DNA of 64,000 bases from Kitasatospora paranensis (GTDB taxonomy: Bacteria; Actinomycetota; Actinomycetes; Streptomycetales; Streptomycetaceae). Under the pieces are notes generated by a model. That model had not been told where the DNA came from. It worked only from the letters and a program-made list of their open reading frames with translations, and ran no database searches. Location: positions 7,068,001-7,132,000 of the forward strand of contig NZ_BAABKV010000001.1 of the NCBI RefSeq assembly GCF_039544005.1. Reading direction: 5' to 3'. This document shows positions 43,813 to 53,084 of the stretch, in pieces. How positions within the stretch are numbered: the stretch's first letter is position 1; every line of letters begins with the position of its first letter. A program made the translations under genes and the position numbers.

Positions 43813-46800
43813 CTACTTCACGCCGTACGCGCGGAGCACGGTCTGGGTGACGGTGTTGCCCTTGTCGTCCTCGGCGGTGCCGCGGATCGACACGTAGCGG
43901 GCCGACTTCGGGGCCTTCACGTCGGCCGTCCACCGGCCGTCGGCCGTGCGGTGCAGGCTCAGTGGCACCCAGCTGGAGCCGTCGTCGAACGAGACGCTCA
44001 GGGTGGCGCCGTCGATCGTTCCGGCGCCGGTCACCCCGTCGAGGTGCGAGGCGGCCAGGGTGAGCGCGGTGCTGCGGGCGGCGTTGCCGGAGAGGTCGGT
44101 GGTCACGCCGTAGTCGAGCTGGATCAGCGGCAGCCGCAACCAGCCGTTGCCGGAGGTGAAGCCCCACTCGGTGCGGGTGGCCGGAGAGGTCGGCAGGACG
44201 CCGCTCTGGCTGGTCTCGGCGACCAGCCGGTAGGCCAGCGGGGCACTGCTGGGGGCCTGGGCACCGAGCTGCTGGTAGACGGTCGATCCCAGCTTGGTGT
44301 CACCCTGGTAGAGCGTCACCGTCTCGTGCATCCGGTCGCTCGCTTCCCACAGGTTCTGGTCGAAGCCGTCGTGGCCGCTGCCGCCCTCGCCCCAGCCGGG
44401 GATGTTGAGGACGAAGTAGTCGCCCTGCCGGTTCGGCAGCGACTGGCTCTCGTTCAGCCGCGGGTGGTAGACCGGCAGGAACCAGTCGCCGGCGGTCCGG
44501 GAGCCCTTGGCCGGGTCGGTGATGAGCGAGCGCTCCTCCACCGCGGGGCTGGCGGACTGCTCGTACCAGCGGAACGCGCCGTTGCCCGGGGTGACCCAGT
44601 CGGTGCGGGTGGTGCCCAGCGCCTGGACGGTCGCGTAGCCGACGCCGTACTGGTCGAAGTCCTGCATGTCCCACCGGCCGTTGCTGCCGGGCTCGCCCGG
44701 CTGCCCGGCGAAGCGGGAGTCGATCCGGGCCAGGTCCTGGGGCTGCGGACGGTAGGTCAGGTCGGTGGCCGGGACGGCGCCGTCGTGCCGCTCCACGAGG
44801 TCGTAGACGTACGGGGAGACGGGCGTGGAGCGGACGTGCAGCTTGAGCCCGGGCCGACCGGTCGCCGAGATCAGGGCCGCGCCCTCGGCCGGCTGGAGGC
44901 TCGCGACCTCGATCGGGCTGTTGCTGCCGTAGTCGGCCGAGCCGTACCAGGTGCTCAGCCGGGCCGGGTTGTCGTTGACGACCAGCAGCAGCTCGGCGCC
45001 GGCCGCCGCGGCGGCGGCCGCCTGGGCGGTGTCGGCCTGGTGCTGGGCGGTGAAGTCCGCCTTGCGGTCGTACGAGACCACGACGGCCTTGCCCTTGGCG
45101 TTCAGCCCGGCGTAGTCGGCGGCGGTGCCGCGGCCGGCGTAGACGACGTCCAGGTCGGAGGTGCCGGCCGGCAGCCGGGTCGCGCCGGACTGCACCACGA
45201 CGTCCGGGAAGTTCTGGTCCGGGAAGCGCTTCTGGGTGGCGCCGACGGTCAGCAGCGGGGCGGCCTTGCGCCAGCGGGTGTCGAAGTGGAAGTCGCCGCT
45301 GGTGACCTTCGCCGTGCTCTGCGCCCAGACGCTGGTGAACGCGATGGGCATCAGGTAGTTCTCGTTGAAGGTGAAGCCGCCCGCGACGCGGTTCCACTCC
45401 ACCCGGGTCAGCTGGTTCTCGGCCGGCTGCGGCACGATCGAGGCCACCTGGTGGGCCTGGCGGGCGTCGAGGTCGGCCTCGCGGTCGCGGTCCAGCTGGA
45501 TCTGCGGCACGGACAGCACGCCGAGACCCATGTCGTCCGGTCCGGCCGCACCGGGCAGGTCGGCGTACATGAGCGCCGAGTACTCGCCCTTGGGCAGGCG
45601 CAGGGTGACCGAACCGCTGTCCGGGATCTGCACCGGGAAGGGGGTGTCGTCGCCGGTGCGGTAGAGCACGGCCACACCGGGGACGGGCGCGCCGGCGCGG
45701 TCGGCGGTCTTCACGGTGAGGTTGTGGCGCTCGTCCTCGCGGTCGAGCCCGATCAGGGAGTGCGCGAGCACCGTGCCGGCCGCGTCGGTCGCCTCGACCT
45801 GGCCCGAAGTGGCGCCGTAGGGTGCGGAGTCCGGGTCACCGGTGACGGTCGCCGAGGTCGTGCCGTGGGCCGGCACGGTCAGCGTGCGGGCGGAGAGCGC
45901 GAAGGCCGGGGAGGCGTCCTTGCCGTCCGGGCCGGCGGCCTTGGCGGTGAGGTTCAGGGTGACGTCGGCACTGCCGGTGTTGGTGTAGGTGATCGTCTGC
46001 GCCGACGGCTTGTCCGCGGTGTGGGGCCAGCCGTAGAAGCCGGACCAGGCGGTCGCGGTGGCGGTGACGGTGCCCAGCGCGGCGGCCTTGGCGTCCAGCC
46101 GGCCGGAGCCGCCCTGGCTCACCGGGATCGCCGGGGTCTCGTGCGCGGTGCTGACCAGGGCGTCCTTGATCTGCCGGCCGGTCCAGTCCGGGTGCTGCTG
46201 GGCGACCAGCGCGGCCGCGCCGGCCACGTGCGGCGTCGCCATCGACGTCCCGCTCATGGTCAGGTAGGAGCCGGAGCCCTCCGGCGCGTACTGCGAGCGG
46301 GCGGCGAGGATGTCCACGCCCGGTGCGGTGAGCTCCGGCTTGAGCGCGCCGTCGGGCCGGCGCGGGCCCCAGCTGGAGAACCAGGCGAGGTCGTCGGAGG
46401 AGTCGACGGCGCCCACGGTGAGGGCCGAGGTGGCGGCGCCGGGCGAGCCGATCCCGCCTGGGCCGGTGTTGCCGGCGGCGATGACGAAGAGCGCGCCGGT
46501 ACTGGCGCTCAGGTCGTTGACGGCCTGGCTCATCGGGTCCGTGCCGTCGCTGGTCCCGGCGGAGCCGAGGCTCATGCTGACGACCTTGGCGTGTTCGGTC
46601 TGCGCCGCCCACTGCATGCCGGCGATGATCCAGGACTCGTCGCCGGAGCCCTCGTTGCTGAGGACCTTGCCGATCAGCAGGTGGGCGCCCGGGGCGACGC
46701 CCTTCTCCTTGCCGCCGGAGGCGGCGCCGGTGCCGGCCACGGTGGAGGCGGTGTGGGTGCCGTGGCCGTGGCGGTCGGTCACGTCCTCGCCGGGCACGAA

Positions 46801-47637
46801 GCTCTGCGAGGCGGCGACCTGCCCGGCGAGGTCCGGGTGCGCGGCGTCGACGCCGGTGTCCAGGACGGCGACGTCGACGCCCGTGCCGTCGTCGCCGGCC
46901 TTCCACACGTCCGGGGCTCCGATCTGCGCGGTGCTGTCGGCCAGGGTCGCCTTGACCTTGCCGTCCAGCCAGATGTGGCTGATGTTGCCGCCGAACACCG
47001 CGGCGGCGGGCTGCCGGGCGCGGCTCTGCGCGGACTGCGCGTTGTTGCCCGCCGACCGGGACTTGGCCCGGTCCAGGGCGCCGGCCGGGGTGAGGTCCTG
47101 CCAGAGGTTCGCCGCGGTGGACCGGCCGGCCGCGGCCGCCGCGCCGTGGATCGCCGCGAGGTCGCCCTTGGCCCGCAGCCCGCGCGGGGCGGCGGCCGCG
47201 GCCCGCGAGGCTCCGGTGTCGCCGTACTGCACGATCAGGGGCAGATCGGCGGCCGACGCGTCGTCATAGCCGTCGGCGATGAGCCGGGTGACGTCGAACA
47301 GGCGCTGGTCGAGGACGCCCGCCGCGAGGTAGGGGAGGGCCTCGGTCGGGTAGACGTACAGGTCCTTGCCGACGGTCTGGGTCTGGACACCGCCCGTCAG
47401 GTTCTCGGGCCGCCGGACGTCGGCGACGCTCTTGCCGTCGGCCAGGGTGGTGACGGTGACCTTGTCGCCGGTGATGAGGGTGACGGTGTGGGTGTCCGCG
47501 GTGCCGGACGCCTTGGCGGGGGCCGCGGTCGCGGCGTCCTGCCCGGCGGCGAGCGCCCCCGACGGGGTCACCGTCAGGGCGATGAGTGCCGTGCTGAGGG
47601 CTATGAGCCCGCGACGGCGCGGTGATGAGAACGGCAA
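43813..47637 (-). CDS. Large secreted subtilisin-like serine peptidase (S8)
   Basis: A 1,274-aa protein: signal peptide (LIALSTALIALTVTPSGALA), prodomain, catalytic domain with Asp260 in VAVLDTGVD, His292 in RHGHGTHTAS and Ser465 in MSGTSMATPHVAGAA. Several beta-sandwich domains follow, including a PA-like insert region (AAGAELLLVVNDNPAR), and the end matches large Streptomyces S8 peptidases. It is exported and probably degrades proteins. TTG 47637 is preceded by GGAGGG. It lies downstream of the 47.6-47.9 kb promoter region and next to the S53 peptidase, on the same strand. Confidence 0.94.
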   Translation of the reverse strand: MPFSSPRRRGLIALSTALIALTVTPSGALAAGQDAATAAPAKASGTADTHTVTLITGDKVTVTTLADGKSVADVRRPENLTGGVQTQTVGKDLYVYPTEALPYLAAGVLDQRLFDVTRLIADGYDDASAADLPLIVQYGDTGASRAAAAAPRGLRAKGDLAAIHGAAAAAGRSTAANLWQDLTPAGALDRAKSRSAGNNAQSAQSRARQPAAAVFGGNISHIWLDGKVKATLADSTAQIGAPDVWKAGDDGTGVDVAVLDTGVDAAHPDLAGQVAASQSFVPGEDVTDRHGHGTHTASTVAGTGAASGGKEKGVAPGAHLLIGKVLSNEGSGDESWIIAGMQWAAQTEHAKVVSMSLGSAGTSDGTDPMSQAVNDLSASTGALFVIAAGNTGPGGIGSPGAATSALTVGAVDSSDDLAWFSSWGPRRPDGALKPELTAPGVDILAARSQYAPEGSGSYLTMSGTSMATPHVAGAAALVAQQHPDWTGRQIKDALVSTAHETPAIPVSQGGSGRLDAKAAALGTVTATATAWSGFYGWPHTADKPSAQTITYTNTGSADVTLNLTAKAAGPDGKDASPAFALSARTLTVPAHGTTSATVTGDPDSAPYGATSGQVEATDAAGTVLAHSLIGLDREDERHNLTVKTADRAGAPVPGVAVLYRTGDDTPFPVQIPDSGSVTLRLPKGEYSALMYADLPGAAGPDDMGLGVLSVPQIQLDRDREADLDARQAHQVASIVPQPAENQLTRVEWNRVAGGFTFNENYLMPIAFTSVWAQSTAKVTSGDFHFDTRWRKAAPLLTVGATQKRFPDQNFPDVVVQSGATRLPAGTSDLDVVYAGRGTAADYAGLNAKGKAVVVSYDRKADFTAQHQADTAQAAAAAAAGAELLLVVNDNPARLSTWYGSADYGSNSPIEVASLQPAEGAALISATGRPGLKLHVRSTPVSPYVYDLVERHDGAVPATDLTYRPQPQDLARIDSRFAGQPGEPGSNGRWDMQDFDQYGVGYATVQALGTTRTDWVTPGNGAFRWYEQSASPAVEERSLITDPAKGSRTAGDWFLPVYHPRLNESQSLPNRQGDYFVLNIPGWGEGGSGHDGFDQNLWEASDRMHETVTLYQGDTKLGSTVYQQLGAQAPSSAPLAYRLVAETSQSGVLPTSPATRTEWGFTSGNGWLRLPLIQLDYGVTTDLSGNAARSTALTLAASHLDGVTGAGTIDGATLSVSFDDGSSWVPLSLHRTADGRWTADVKAPKSARYVSIRGTAEDDKGNTVTQTVLRAYGVK

Positions 47638-47918
47638 GGGAGATGCCCTCCGGGTCTGGGGGAACTGGGGCAGAGGACATCCTGCTGTCGTCGGGGCGCC
47701 GGCCGGCGGGATTCGCCTGGCGGTTTACCGTCATGCCGCAAGCCCGCCAGGGCCCTGACGGGAAAGGATCGTGCCTGTACGTCAGATCCGTGACCGGTCG
47801 TGCCGGGGGCATGGCGGGGTTGCGGGGGAACGGTGTGCGGGGCGGGGGAGCCGGCAGTACCACGGCTCGTCGGGGGCGCCCCGGCCGCCCGTGCCGCGGC
47901 CGACGGGCTGCTCTCCGG

Positions 47919-48272
47919 TCAGGCGCCCGGCTCGGTCTCGGCGCGCAGGGCCAGCGCCTGGAGGACGTCCAGCGAGCTCAGGTCCGTCCGCCCGGTGTCG
48001 TGGACTTCGGCCAGCTCCCAGAACGCCATGGCGAACGCCGTGGTGAGCTGGAGGATGCGGCCGCCCAGCGCCTCGCTGACGATCGAGGCGATCTCCTCGG
48101 CGTTCGCGTTCGAGGGGATCGCGACGACGGGCATCACGTCGTTCAGCAGGTCCGAGACGATCCCCTGCTCGGTGTCGAGGTCGCTGTCGTCGGCGGCCGG
48201 CAGGTCGTGGATCCATGTCCCGGCCTGCGTGAGGATGCCGATCACGCGCTTCAGTACCTCGTTCTGCTCCAT
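47919..48272 (-). CDS. Conserved hypothetical helical protein (117 aa)
   Basis: A 117-aa acidic, mostly helical protein: NEVLKRVIGILTQAGTWIHD, then IVSDLLNDVMPVVAIPSNAN and EIASIVSEALGGRILQLTTA. No signal, membrane helix or known motif is seen. ATG 48272 has no ribosome site but a TATGCT -10 box (48279-48284 on this strand) 6 nt away, so it is probably leaderless. No function can be assigned. Between it and the S8 gene (47638-47918) lie about 280 bp holding the S8 promoter; no other gene is seen there. Confidence 0.6.
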   Translation of the reverse strand: MEQNEVLKRVIGILTQAGTWIHDLPAADDSDLDTEQGIVSDLLNDVMPVVAIPSNANAEEIASIVSEALGGRILQLTTAFAMAFWELAEVHDTGRTDLSSLDVLQALALRAETEPGA

Positions 48273-48369
48273 GCCCCGAGCATAGGAGCGGGGCCCGCGC
48301 GTCCGGCGGACCGCGGCCCCCGGGGCGCCGCTCGCGACGTCCGGGGACCGGGGCCCGGTTGAGGCGGCC

Positions 48370-49146
48370 TCAGCTCTGCGGGACGAACCGGCCGGCCTCG
48401 GTGATCCGGCGCAGGAAGCGGCGGGTGCGCTCGTGCTGCGGGTCGCCGAACAGCTGCTCCGGGGTGCCGCGTTCCAGGACGGCACCGGCGTCCAGGAAGC
48501 AGACCTGGTCGGCGACCTCGCGGGCGAAGCCCATTTCGTGGGTCGAGACGACCATGGTCAGGCCCTGCTCCTTGAGGTCCCGGACGACGGCCAGCACCTC
48601 GCCGACCAGTTCCGGGTCCAGTGCCGCGGTGATTTCGTCGAGCAGCAGCAGCCGCGGGCTCCCGGCCAGGGCCCGGACGATCGCGACCCGCTGCTGCTGG
48701 CCGCCGGACAGGCGGTCGGGGTACTCCTTGGCCTTGTCGGCGAGGCCGAGCCGGCCGAGCAGCTCCATCGCGCGCGCGTCGGCCTCGGCGCGGGCGATCC
48801 GGTGGACCCGGCGCGGGGCCAGGGTGACGTTCTCCAGCACCGACAGGTGCGGGAAGAGGTTGTACTGCTGGAAGACCACGCCGATCCGCCGTCGGACGGC
48901 GTCCTGGTCGACCCCGGGGGCGGTGATCTCCTCGCCGTCCAGCAGGATCGCGCCGTCGTCTATCTCCTCCAGCAGGTTGGCGCAGCGCATCAGGGTGGAC
49001 TTGCCGGAGCCGGATGCGCCGATCAGCACGGTCACCGAGTGCGCCGGCACCGCGAGGTCGACGCTGCGCAGGACGACGTGGTCGCCGAAGGTCTTGCGGA
49101 CCTCCTCCAAGGCCAGCACCGGCGCGTCCTGATTCTGCGGCGTCAC
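48370..49146 (-). CDS. Polar amino-acid ABC transporter, ATP-binding subunit
   Basis: A 258-aa ATPase with Walker A IGASGSGKSTLMRCANLL, Q-loop VFQQYNLFPHLSVLEN, signature DRLSGGQQQRVAIVRALA, Walker B RLLLLDEITAAL (Ile where most have Pro) and H-loop STHEMGFAREVADQV. It belongs to the GlnQ/HisP polar-amino-acid (PAAT) class. GTG 49146 overlaps the permease stop (GTGA). Downstream end of a three-gene operon in minus orientation: binding protein, permease, ATPase. Confidence 0.92.
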   Translation of the reverse strand: MTPQNQDAPVLALEEVRKTFGDHVVLRSVDLAVPAHSVTVLIGASGSGKSTLMRCANLLEEIDDGAILLDGEEITAPGVDQDAVRRRIGVVFQQYNLFPHLSVLENVTLAPRRVHRIARAEADARAMELLGRLGLADKAKEYPDRLSGGQQQRVAIVRALAGSPRLLLLDEITAALDPELVGEVLAVVRDLKEQGLTMVVSTHEMGFAREVADQVCFLDAGAVLERGTPEQLFGDPQHERTRRFLRRITEAGRFVPQS

Positions 49147-50039
49147 ACCGCACCTCCCTGCTGGCGGCGGCCGTCCGTCCGGGCCGTCACCCAGTCGGTG
49201 AACCGGGTGAGCGGTACGGTGAGCACGATGAACACCAGCGCCGACACCAGGTACGGCGTGTAGTTGAAGGTCTGGGCGGTGATGATCTTCGCCGCGTAGA
49301 CGGCGTCGATCACGCCGCCGATGGACACCAGGCCGGTGTCCTTCTGCAGCGAGACCAGGTTGTTGAGCAGCGGCGGTACGACCCGCCGCACCGCCTGGGG
49401 CAGCACCACGTGCCGCATCGTCTGCGCGCCCGTCAGACCCAGCGACCGGGCGGCGGCCCGCTGGCTCGGGTGGACGGACTGGATGCCGGCCCGGAACACC
49501 TCGGAGACGTACGCCGAGTAGGTCAGCACCAGGGCCGCGCCGCCGAGCAGCAGCGGGTCGGTGGTGACGCCGGTGAGCCGCAGGGCCGGCACGCCGGTGA
49601 TCATGACGAGCAGGCAGATGATCATCGGCAGGCCGAGGAAGAAGTCCACGTATGCGGTGACCAGCAGCCGTACGGGCAGGAACACCGGGCCCCGCAGCGT
49701 GCGCAGCAGTGCCAGCACCAGCCCGAGGACGAGGATCAGCGCGCCGCAGACGGTCATCAGTTCGAGGTTGATCCGCAGGCCGCGGAGCACCTCCGGCAGT
49801 GCCTGCCGGGCGTACGCGGCGTTGAAGAACGTCTCCCGGGTGCGCTGCCAGCCGGGCGAGTTGACGACCAGCAGGTACAGCGCCAGCGCCGTGACCGCGG
49901 TGCTCACCGCGGCGATCAGGGCCGAGCGGCGGCTGCGGCGCCGCCGGTGGGCCTCGCGGGCGAGCCGCCGGGCGGACGGGCGGTACGCGTTCTCCGCACC
50001 GTCCGCGGGCGTCCCGCCCTCGGCCGCGGCGGTGCTCAC
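49143..50039 (-). CDS. Polar amino-acid ABC transporter, permease
   Basis: A 298-aa permease with a charged N-terminus and about six helices. The HisM/GlnP-type EAA motif is YVSEVFRAGIQSVHPSQRAA ARSLG, followed by LPQAVRRVVPPLLNNLVSLQ. It sits between the binding-protein gene (4-nt overlap at 50036-50039) and the ATPase gene (overlap at 49143-49146). A single permease of this class usually works as a homodimer. GTG 50039. Confidence 0.9.
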   Translation of the reverse strand: MSTAAAEGGTPADGAENAYRPSARRLAREAHRRRRSRRSALIAAVSTAVTALALYLLVVNSPGWQRTRETFFNAAYARQALPEVLRGLRINLELMTVCGALILVLGLVLALLRTLRGPVFLPVRLLVTAYVDFFLGLPMIICLLVMITGVPALRLTGVTTDPLLLGGAALVLTYSAYVSEVFRAGIQSVHPSQRAAARSLGLTGAQTMRHVVLPQAVRRVVPPLLNNLVSLQKDTGLVSIGGVIDAVYAAKIITAQTFNYTPYLVSALVFIVLTVPLTRFTDWVTARTDGRRQQGGAV

Positions 50040-50938
50040 GAGAGGACCGGCGCGGCGACCGCGTCGGACAGCCACTGCTTCTCCAGGCGGGCCAGCGTGC
50101 CGTCGGCGCGCAGCGCGTCCACCGCCCGGGTGACGCAGCCGGTCAGCGCGCTGCCCTTGTCCAGCACCAGGCCGAACTGCTCGGTGGCGCCGCCGGTGTT
50201 CTGCAGCTGGCCGACCACCCGGGCGTCCGTCACCTCGGCCCCGGTGACGTAGAACGCGGTCGGCAGGTCCAGCACGAGGGCGTCGATCTGGCCGTTCTTC
50301 AGGGCGGTCTTGGCCAGGTCGTTGCTGTCGAACACGGCCGGCTGCACGGACGGCTTGATCTGTCCGGTCACGGCGGCCAGGCTCGTGGAGCCGACCTGCG
50401 CCCCCAGCTTGACGCCCTTCAGGTCGGCGAGGCTCTTCGCCGAGGCGGCCTTGGAGCCCTTCAGCGCGACCACCGCCTGGCGGACGGCGTAGTAGCCGGA
50501 GGAGAAGTCCACCGACTTGCGCCGGTCGTCGTTGATCGAGACCTGGTTGATGTCGAAGTCGAAGTCCTTCGCCCCCGGGGCGAAGGCCTTGTCGAACGGG
50601 CTGACCGTCCAGCCGACCTTGTCCTTGGGGTAGCCGAGCCGGTCCGCGACCGCGTAGGCGACGGCGGACTCGAAGCCCTGGCCGTTCGACGGCTTGTCGT
50701 CGGAGAACCACGGGGCGTACGCGGGCTTGTCGGTACCGATCGTCAGCGTCCCCGCCGTGTGCGTGGCCAGCGCGCCCTTGGCGCAGTCCGCCGCCGTGCT
50801 CGGTGCGGCACCGCTCGCGGCCGCCGTGCCGGAGGTCCCGGCGTCCTGCGGCGCGCACGCGGTGAGCACCGCGGCGGCGAGGAGGAGGGCGGCCGTCGAC
50901 GCGCGCCCGGCGGTGCGGCTCGCAGAGGCAGTGGTCAT
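50036..50938 (-). CDS. Amino-acid ABC transporter, substrate-binding lipoprotein
   Basis: A 300-aa SBP_bac_3 protein. The signal ends in a lipobox LTACAPQ (Cys28). The mature part has GTLTIGTDKPAYAPWFSDDK, FDFDINQVSINDDRRKSVDF and DLKGVKLGAQVGSTSLAAVT, typical of polar amino-acid binding proteins. The ligand cannot be read from the sequence, but the cysteine-rich leader peptide upstream points to cystine or another sulfur amino acid. TGGAG precedes the ATG at 50938. Confidence 0.9.
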   Translation of the reverse strand: MTTASASRTAGRASTAALLLAAAVLTACAPQDAGTSGTAAASGAAPSTAADCAKGALATHTAGTLTIGTDKPAYAPWFSDDKPSNGQGFESAVAYAVADRLGYPKDKVGWTVSPFDKAFAPGAKDFDFDINQVSINDDRRKSVDFSSGYYAVRQAVVALKGSKAASAKSLADLKGVKLGAQVGSTSLAAVTGQIKPSVQPAVFDSNDLAKTALKNGQIDALVLDLPTAFYVTGAEVTDARVVGQLQNTGGATEQFGLVLDKGSALTGCVTRAVDALRADGTLARLEKQWLSDAVAAPVLS

Positions 50939-51124
50939 GTCGGGACTCCAGGAGGGACGGGAGCGGGCGGGGCACAGGGGTGACCCGGGGACGTGCCCGG
51001 TACGGGCGGTGAGGGGTGGTGCTGCCGTCCGGCGGGGCCGCGCCGGCGGATCGGCGGGGCAGGGGCGGACGGGCGGGGCGGACGGGTACGGGACACCGCA
51101 TCCGCGGTGCCTCCCCGGCCGGCG

Positions 51125-51217
51125 TCAGCAGCAGGGACAGCAGCCCGCGCGACGACAGGAGGGCACCGGGAGCAGGTCGGAACGGCGGTCCGCCGCCCGG
51201 CGAGTGATCCGGAGCAT
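51125..51217 (-). CDS. Cysteine-rich leader peptide upstream of the ABC operon
   Basis: A 30-codon ORF, too short for most gene finders. It starts MLRITRRAADRRSDLLPV and ends CRRAGCCPCC: five Cys in the last ten residues (21, 26, 27, 29, 30). The basic N-terminal pattern and the Cys-rich tail match actinobacterial attenuation peptides placed before sulfur-metabolism and cystine transport genes. There, ribosome stalling on Cys codons when cysteine is scarce is thought to raise downstream expression. It lies 186 nt upstream of the binding-protein gene on the same strand. The start has no clear Shine-Dalgarno. Confidence 0.65.
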   Translation of the reverse strand: MLRITRRAADRRSDLLPVPSCRRAGCCPCC

Positions 51218-51457
51218 GGCGGGAGGTTCGCATCCCACCTGGACGCCTGTCCAGACGGGCCCGGATCCTGTCCACATTCCGGACACCCGGTCGCCCCCGG
51301 CCGGACGGTCCGGGCCCGGCGGGACCGCCCGGCCCCTGCGGGCGGGAGTCCCGGTGAGGCGCTCGGCGCGGCGTCCGGGTGCTCGGCGCCCTCCGGCAGG
51401 CAGACTGCCGGGGGCGGGCGAACCGCGCCGGCCCGCCGACGGGAGCAGGGAGCGCTC

Positions 51458-51754
51458 ATGGCTGGGGAACACGCGATCGCGTCGGCGATCCGCGACGTGG
51501 ACGGGCAGCTGCGCCGGCTCGCCCTCGATCCGGCCCGCAGGCTGGGCGACGACGTCCCGCTGGTGGAGCAGGAGCAGGTGCTGGCCGGCGTCGCGTCGCT
51601 GCTGGAGAGCGTGGCCGCGCTCGCCGGCACCCTGTCGGGCCGGATGACCACACCGGACGCCCGGGGGACCTTCCAGCGGGCCTCCGGGCAGCTGGGGACG
51701 GTGGTGACGGACCTCGTCCGCGCCGCACACCAGTCCTCGGAGGGCAGACCCTGA
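51458..51754 (+). CDS. Hypothetical helical protein (98 aa)
   Basis: A 98-aa protein, almost all helix: IASAIRDVDGQLRRLALDPA, then VLAGVASLLESVAALAGTLS and ASGQLGTVVTDLVRAAHQSS. It may be a small coiled-coil or four-helix protein. ATG 51458 is preceded by GGAGCAGGGAG. It converges on the PP2C phosphatase gene. No known domain or function is seen. The region 51218-51457 upstream holds its promoter and that of the divergent leader peptide. Confidence 0.55.
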   Translation: MAGEHAIASAIRDVDGQLRRLALDPARRLGDDVPLVEQEQVLAGVASLLESVAALAGTLSGRMTTPDARGTFQRASGQLGTVVTDLVRAAHQSSEGRP

Positions 51755-51800
51755 CCGCTCCGGCCCTGACCGCTCCGGGCGCGGCATGCTCCGTCCCCGG

Positions 51801-52961
51801 TCAGCCCGCGCCCGGCGCTCCGGTGCCGGTTCGGCCGGCCGGCGCGGGGCCGTCCCGGTGGGCGGGCCGTCGACGGCGGACGGCGACCATCGCCGCGTCG
51901 TCGCCGAGGTGGCCGCCGGTGTGGGCGAGCAGGTCGGCGTAGAGCCGCTGCAGGAACCGCTCGGGGGTGAGACCGCTCCAGGCGGCGGCCCGTTCGGCGA
52001 GCGGGTAGAACGCGCCCTCGCCGTTCCGGGCCTCGACGACCCCGTCGGTGTGCAGGAACAGCAGGTCGCCCTCCTCGAAGGCGAAGGTCTCCGTGCGGTG
52101 GTCGGCCGGGCCGGCGAGGGTGCCGAGCCCGAGCGGCAGGGCGCTGTGCGCCGGGTCGAGGAGCAGGGCCGTCCCGTCGCGCAGCAGCAGGGGAGGCGGG
52201 TGGCCGCAGGTGACGGTGTGGACCACCGGCTCCCGGTCGGGGATGTCCAGCAGCGCGGCGGTCGCGAATGCCTCGTTGACCACGTCCGCGTCCGGGGACC
52301 ACTGCGTGGTGTCCCAGCGGATCGCACCGTCGAGGTGGACGGCGAGGGCGGGCAGGGTGGCCCGGCGGTGGGCGGCGGCGCGGAAGGCGCCGGCGATCAG
52401 CGCGGCGTGGTTGACGGCCGCCAGCCCCTTGCCGCGGACGTCCCCGATCAGCAGCCGGGTGCTGTCGTCGGTGCGGGCGGCGGCGAACACGTCCCCGCCG
52501 ATGTCGGCGTCCTGTTCGGCGGCGATGTACAGCGAGGCGATCTCCAGCGGGCCGCTGTGCTCGGGCAGCGGCTGCAGGAGGACCTGCTGGGCGGCCTGCG
52601 CGACCGACCGGGTGCGGGTGAGCTGGCGTTCGTGCCGGGCGCGGACGAGGCAGAACAGCACGATCAGGCCGGAGACCAGCACCAGGGCGCCGATCTGGGC
52701 CTGCAGGTTCTCCGTCGCCAGGACGCCGCGGGCGGCGCCGATGAAGACCTGCGCCGCGACGGCGAGCACACCGACGGCGGCGGTCAGCCAGGCGCCGGCG
52801 AACGCCGCGGTGATCGCCGGTGCGGCCACCAGCAGCGGCCCGAGGTGGATCGAGGGCGGCGCGAGCACGTCGACGGCGCAGATCGCGACGATCAGACCGA
52901 GCGGGATGAGCACCAGGGCCCGGCTCGGCCGCCGGGGGCGGCCCTGATCGGTGGGCAGCAT
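51801..52961 (-). CDS. Membrane-bound PP2C-type (SpoIIE/RsbU) phosphatase
   Basis: A 386-aa protein. Three to four membrane helices (LIPLGLIVAICAVDVLAPPS, GALVLVSGLIVLFCLVRARH) are followed by a SpoIIE-type serine phosphatase domain. It has IGGDVFAAARTDD and LLIGDVRGKGLAAV (metal Asp residues), VVHTVTCGHPPPLLL, GDLLFLHTDGVVEARN and LGDDAAMVAVRR. In Streptomyces these proteins dephosphorylate anti-sigma antagonists (STAS) in stress signalling. A STAS protein and a second PP2C lie within 4 kb. Confidence 0.9.
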   Translation of the reverse strand: MLPTDQGRPRRPSRALVLIPLGLIVAICAVDVLAPPSIHLGPLLVAAPAITAAFAGAWLTAAVGVLAVAAQVFIGAARGVLATENLQAQIGALVLVSGLIVLFCLVRARHERQLTRTRSVAQAAQQVLLQPLPEHSGPLEIASLYIAAEQDADIGGDVFAAARTDDSTRLLIGDVRGKGLAAVNHAALIAGAFRAAAHRRATLPALAVHLDGAIRWDTTQWSPDADVVNEAFATAALLDIPDREPVVHTVTCGHPPPLLLRDGTALLLDPAHSALPLGLGTLAGPADHRTETFAFEEGDLLFLHTDGVVEARNGEGAFYPLAERAAAWSGLTPERFLQRLYADLLAHTGGHLGDDAAMVAVRRRRPAHRDGPAPAGRTGTGAPGAG

Positions 52962-53084
52962 GGACCCAGCTTGCTCCCGTACGGCGTTCCGTGCCCGACT
53001 CCGGCGCGGCCAGCCGGTGCCGGGCTCCGCCGGTACGGACTCCGGCGGTGCGATCGTGCCCGGGCCGCAGCGGACGGGGCGGGA

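Noticed and set aside
41854..47625. Open frame of 1,923 codons on the + strand
   Set aside because: It is antisense to two peptidases with full catalytic motifs. The translation is a low-complexity Gly/Arg/Val mix typical of the shadow frame of high-GC codon bias.
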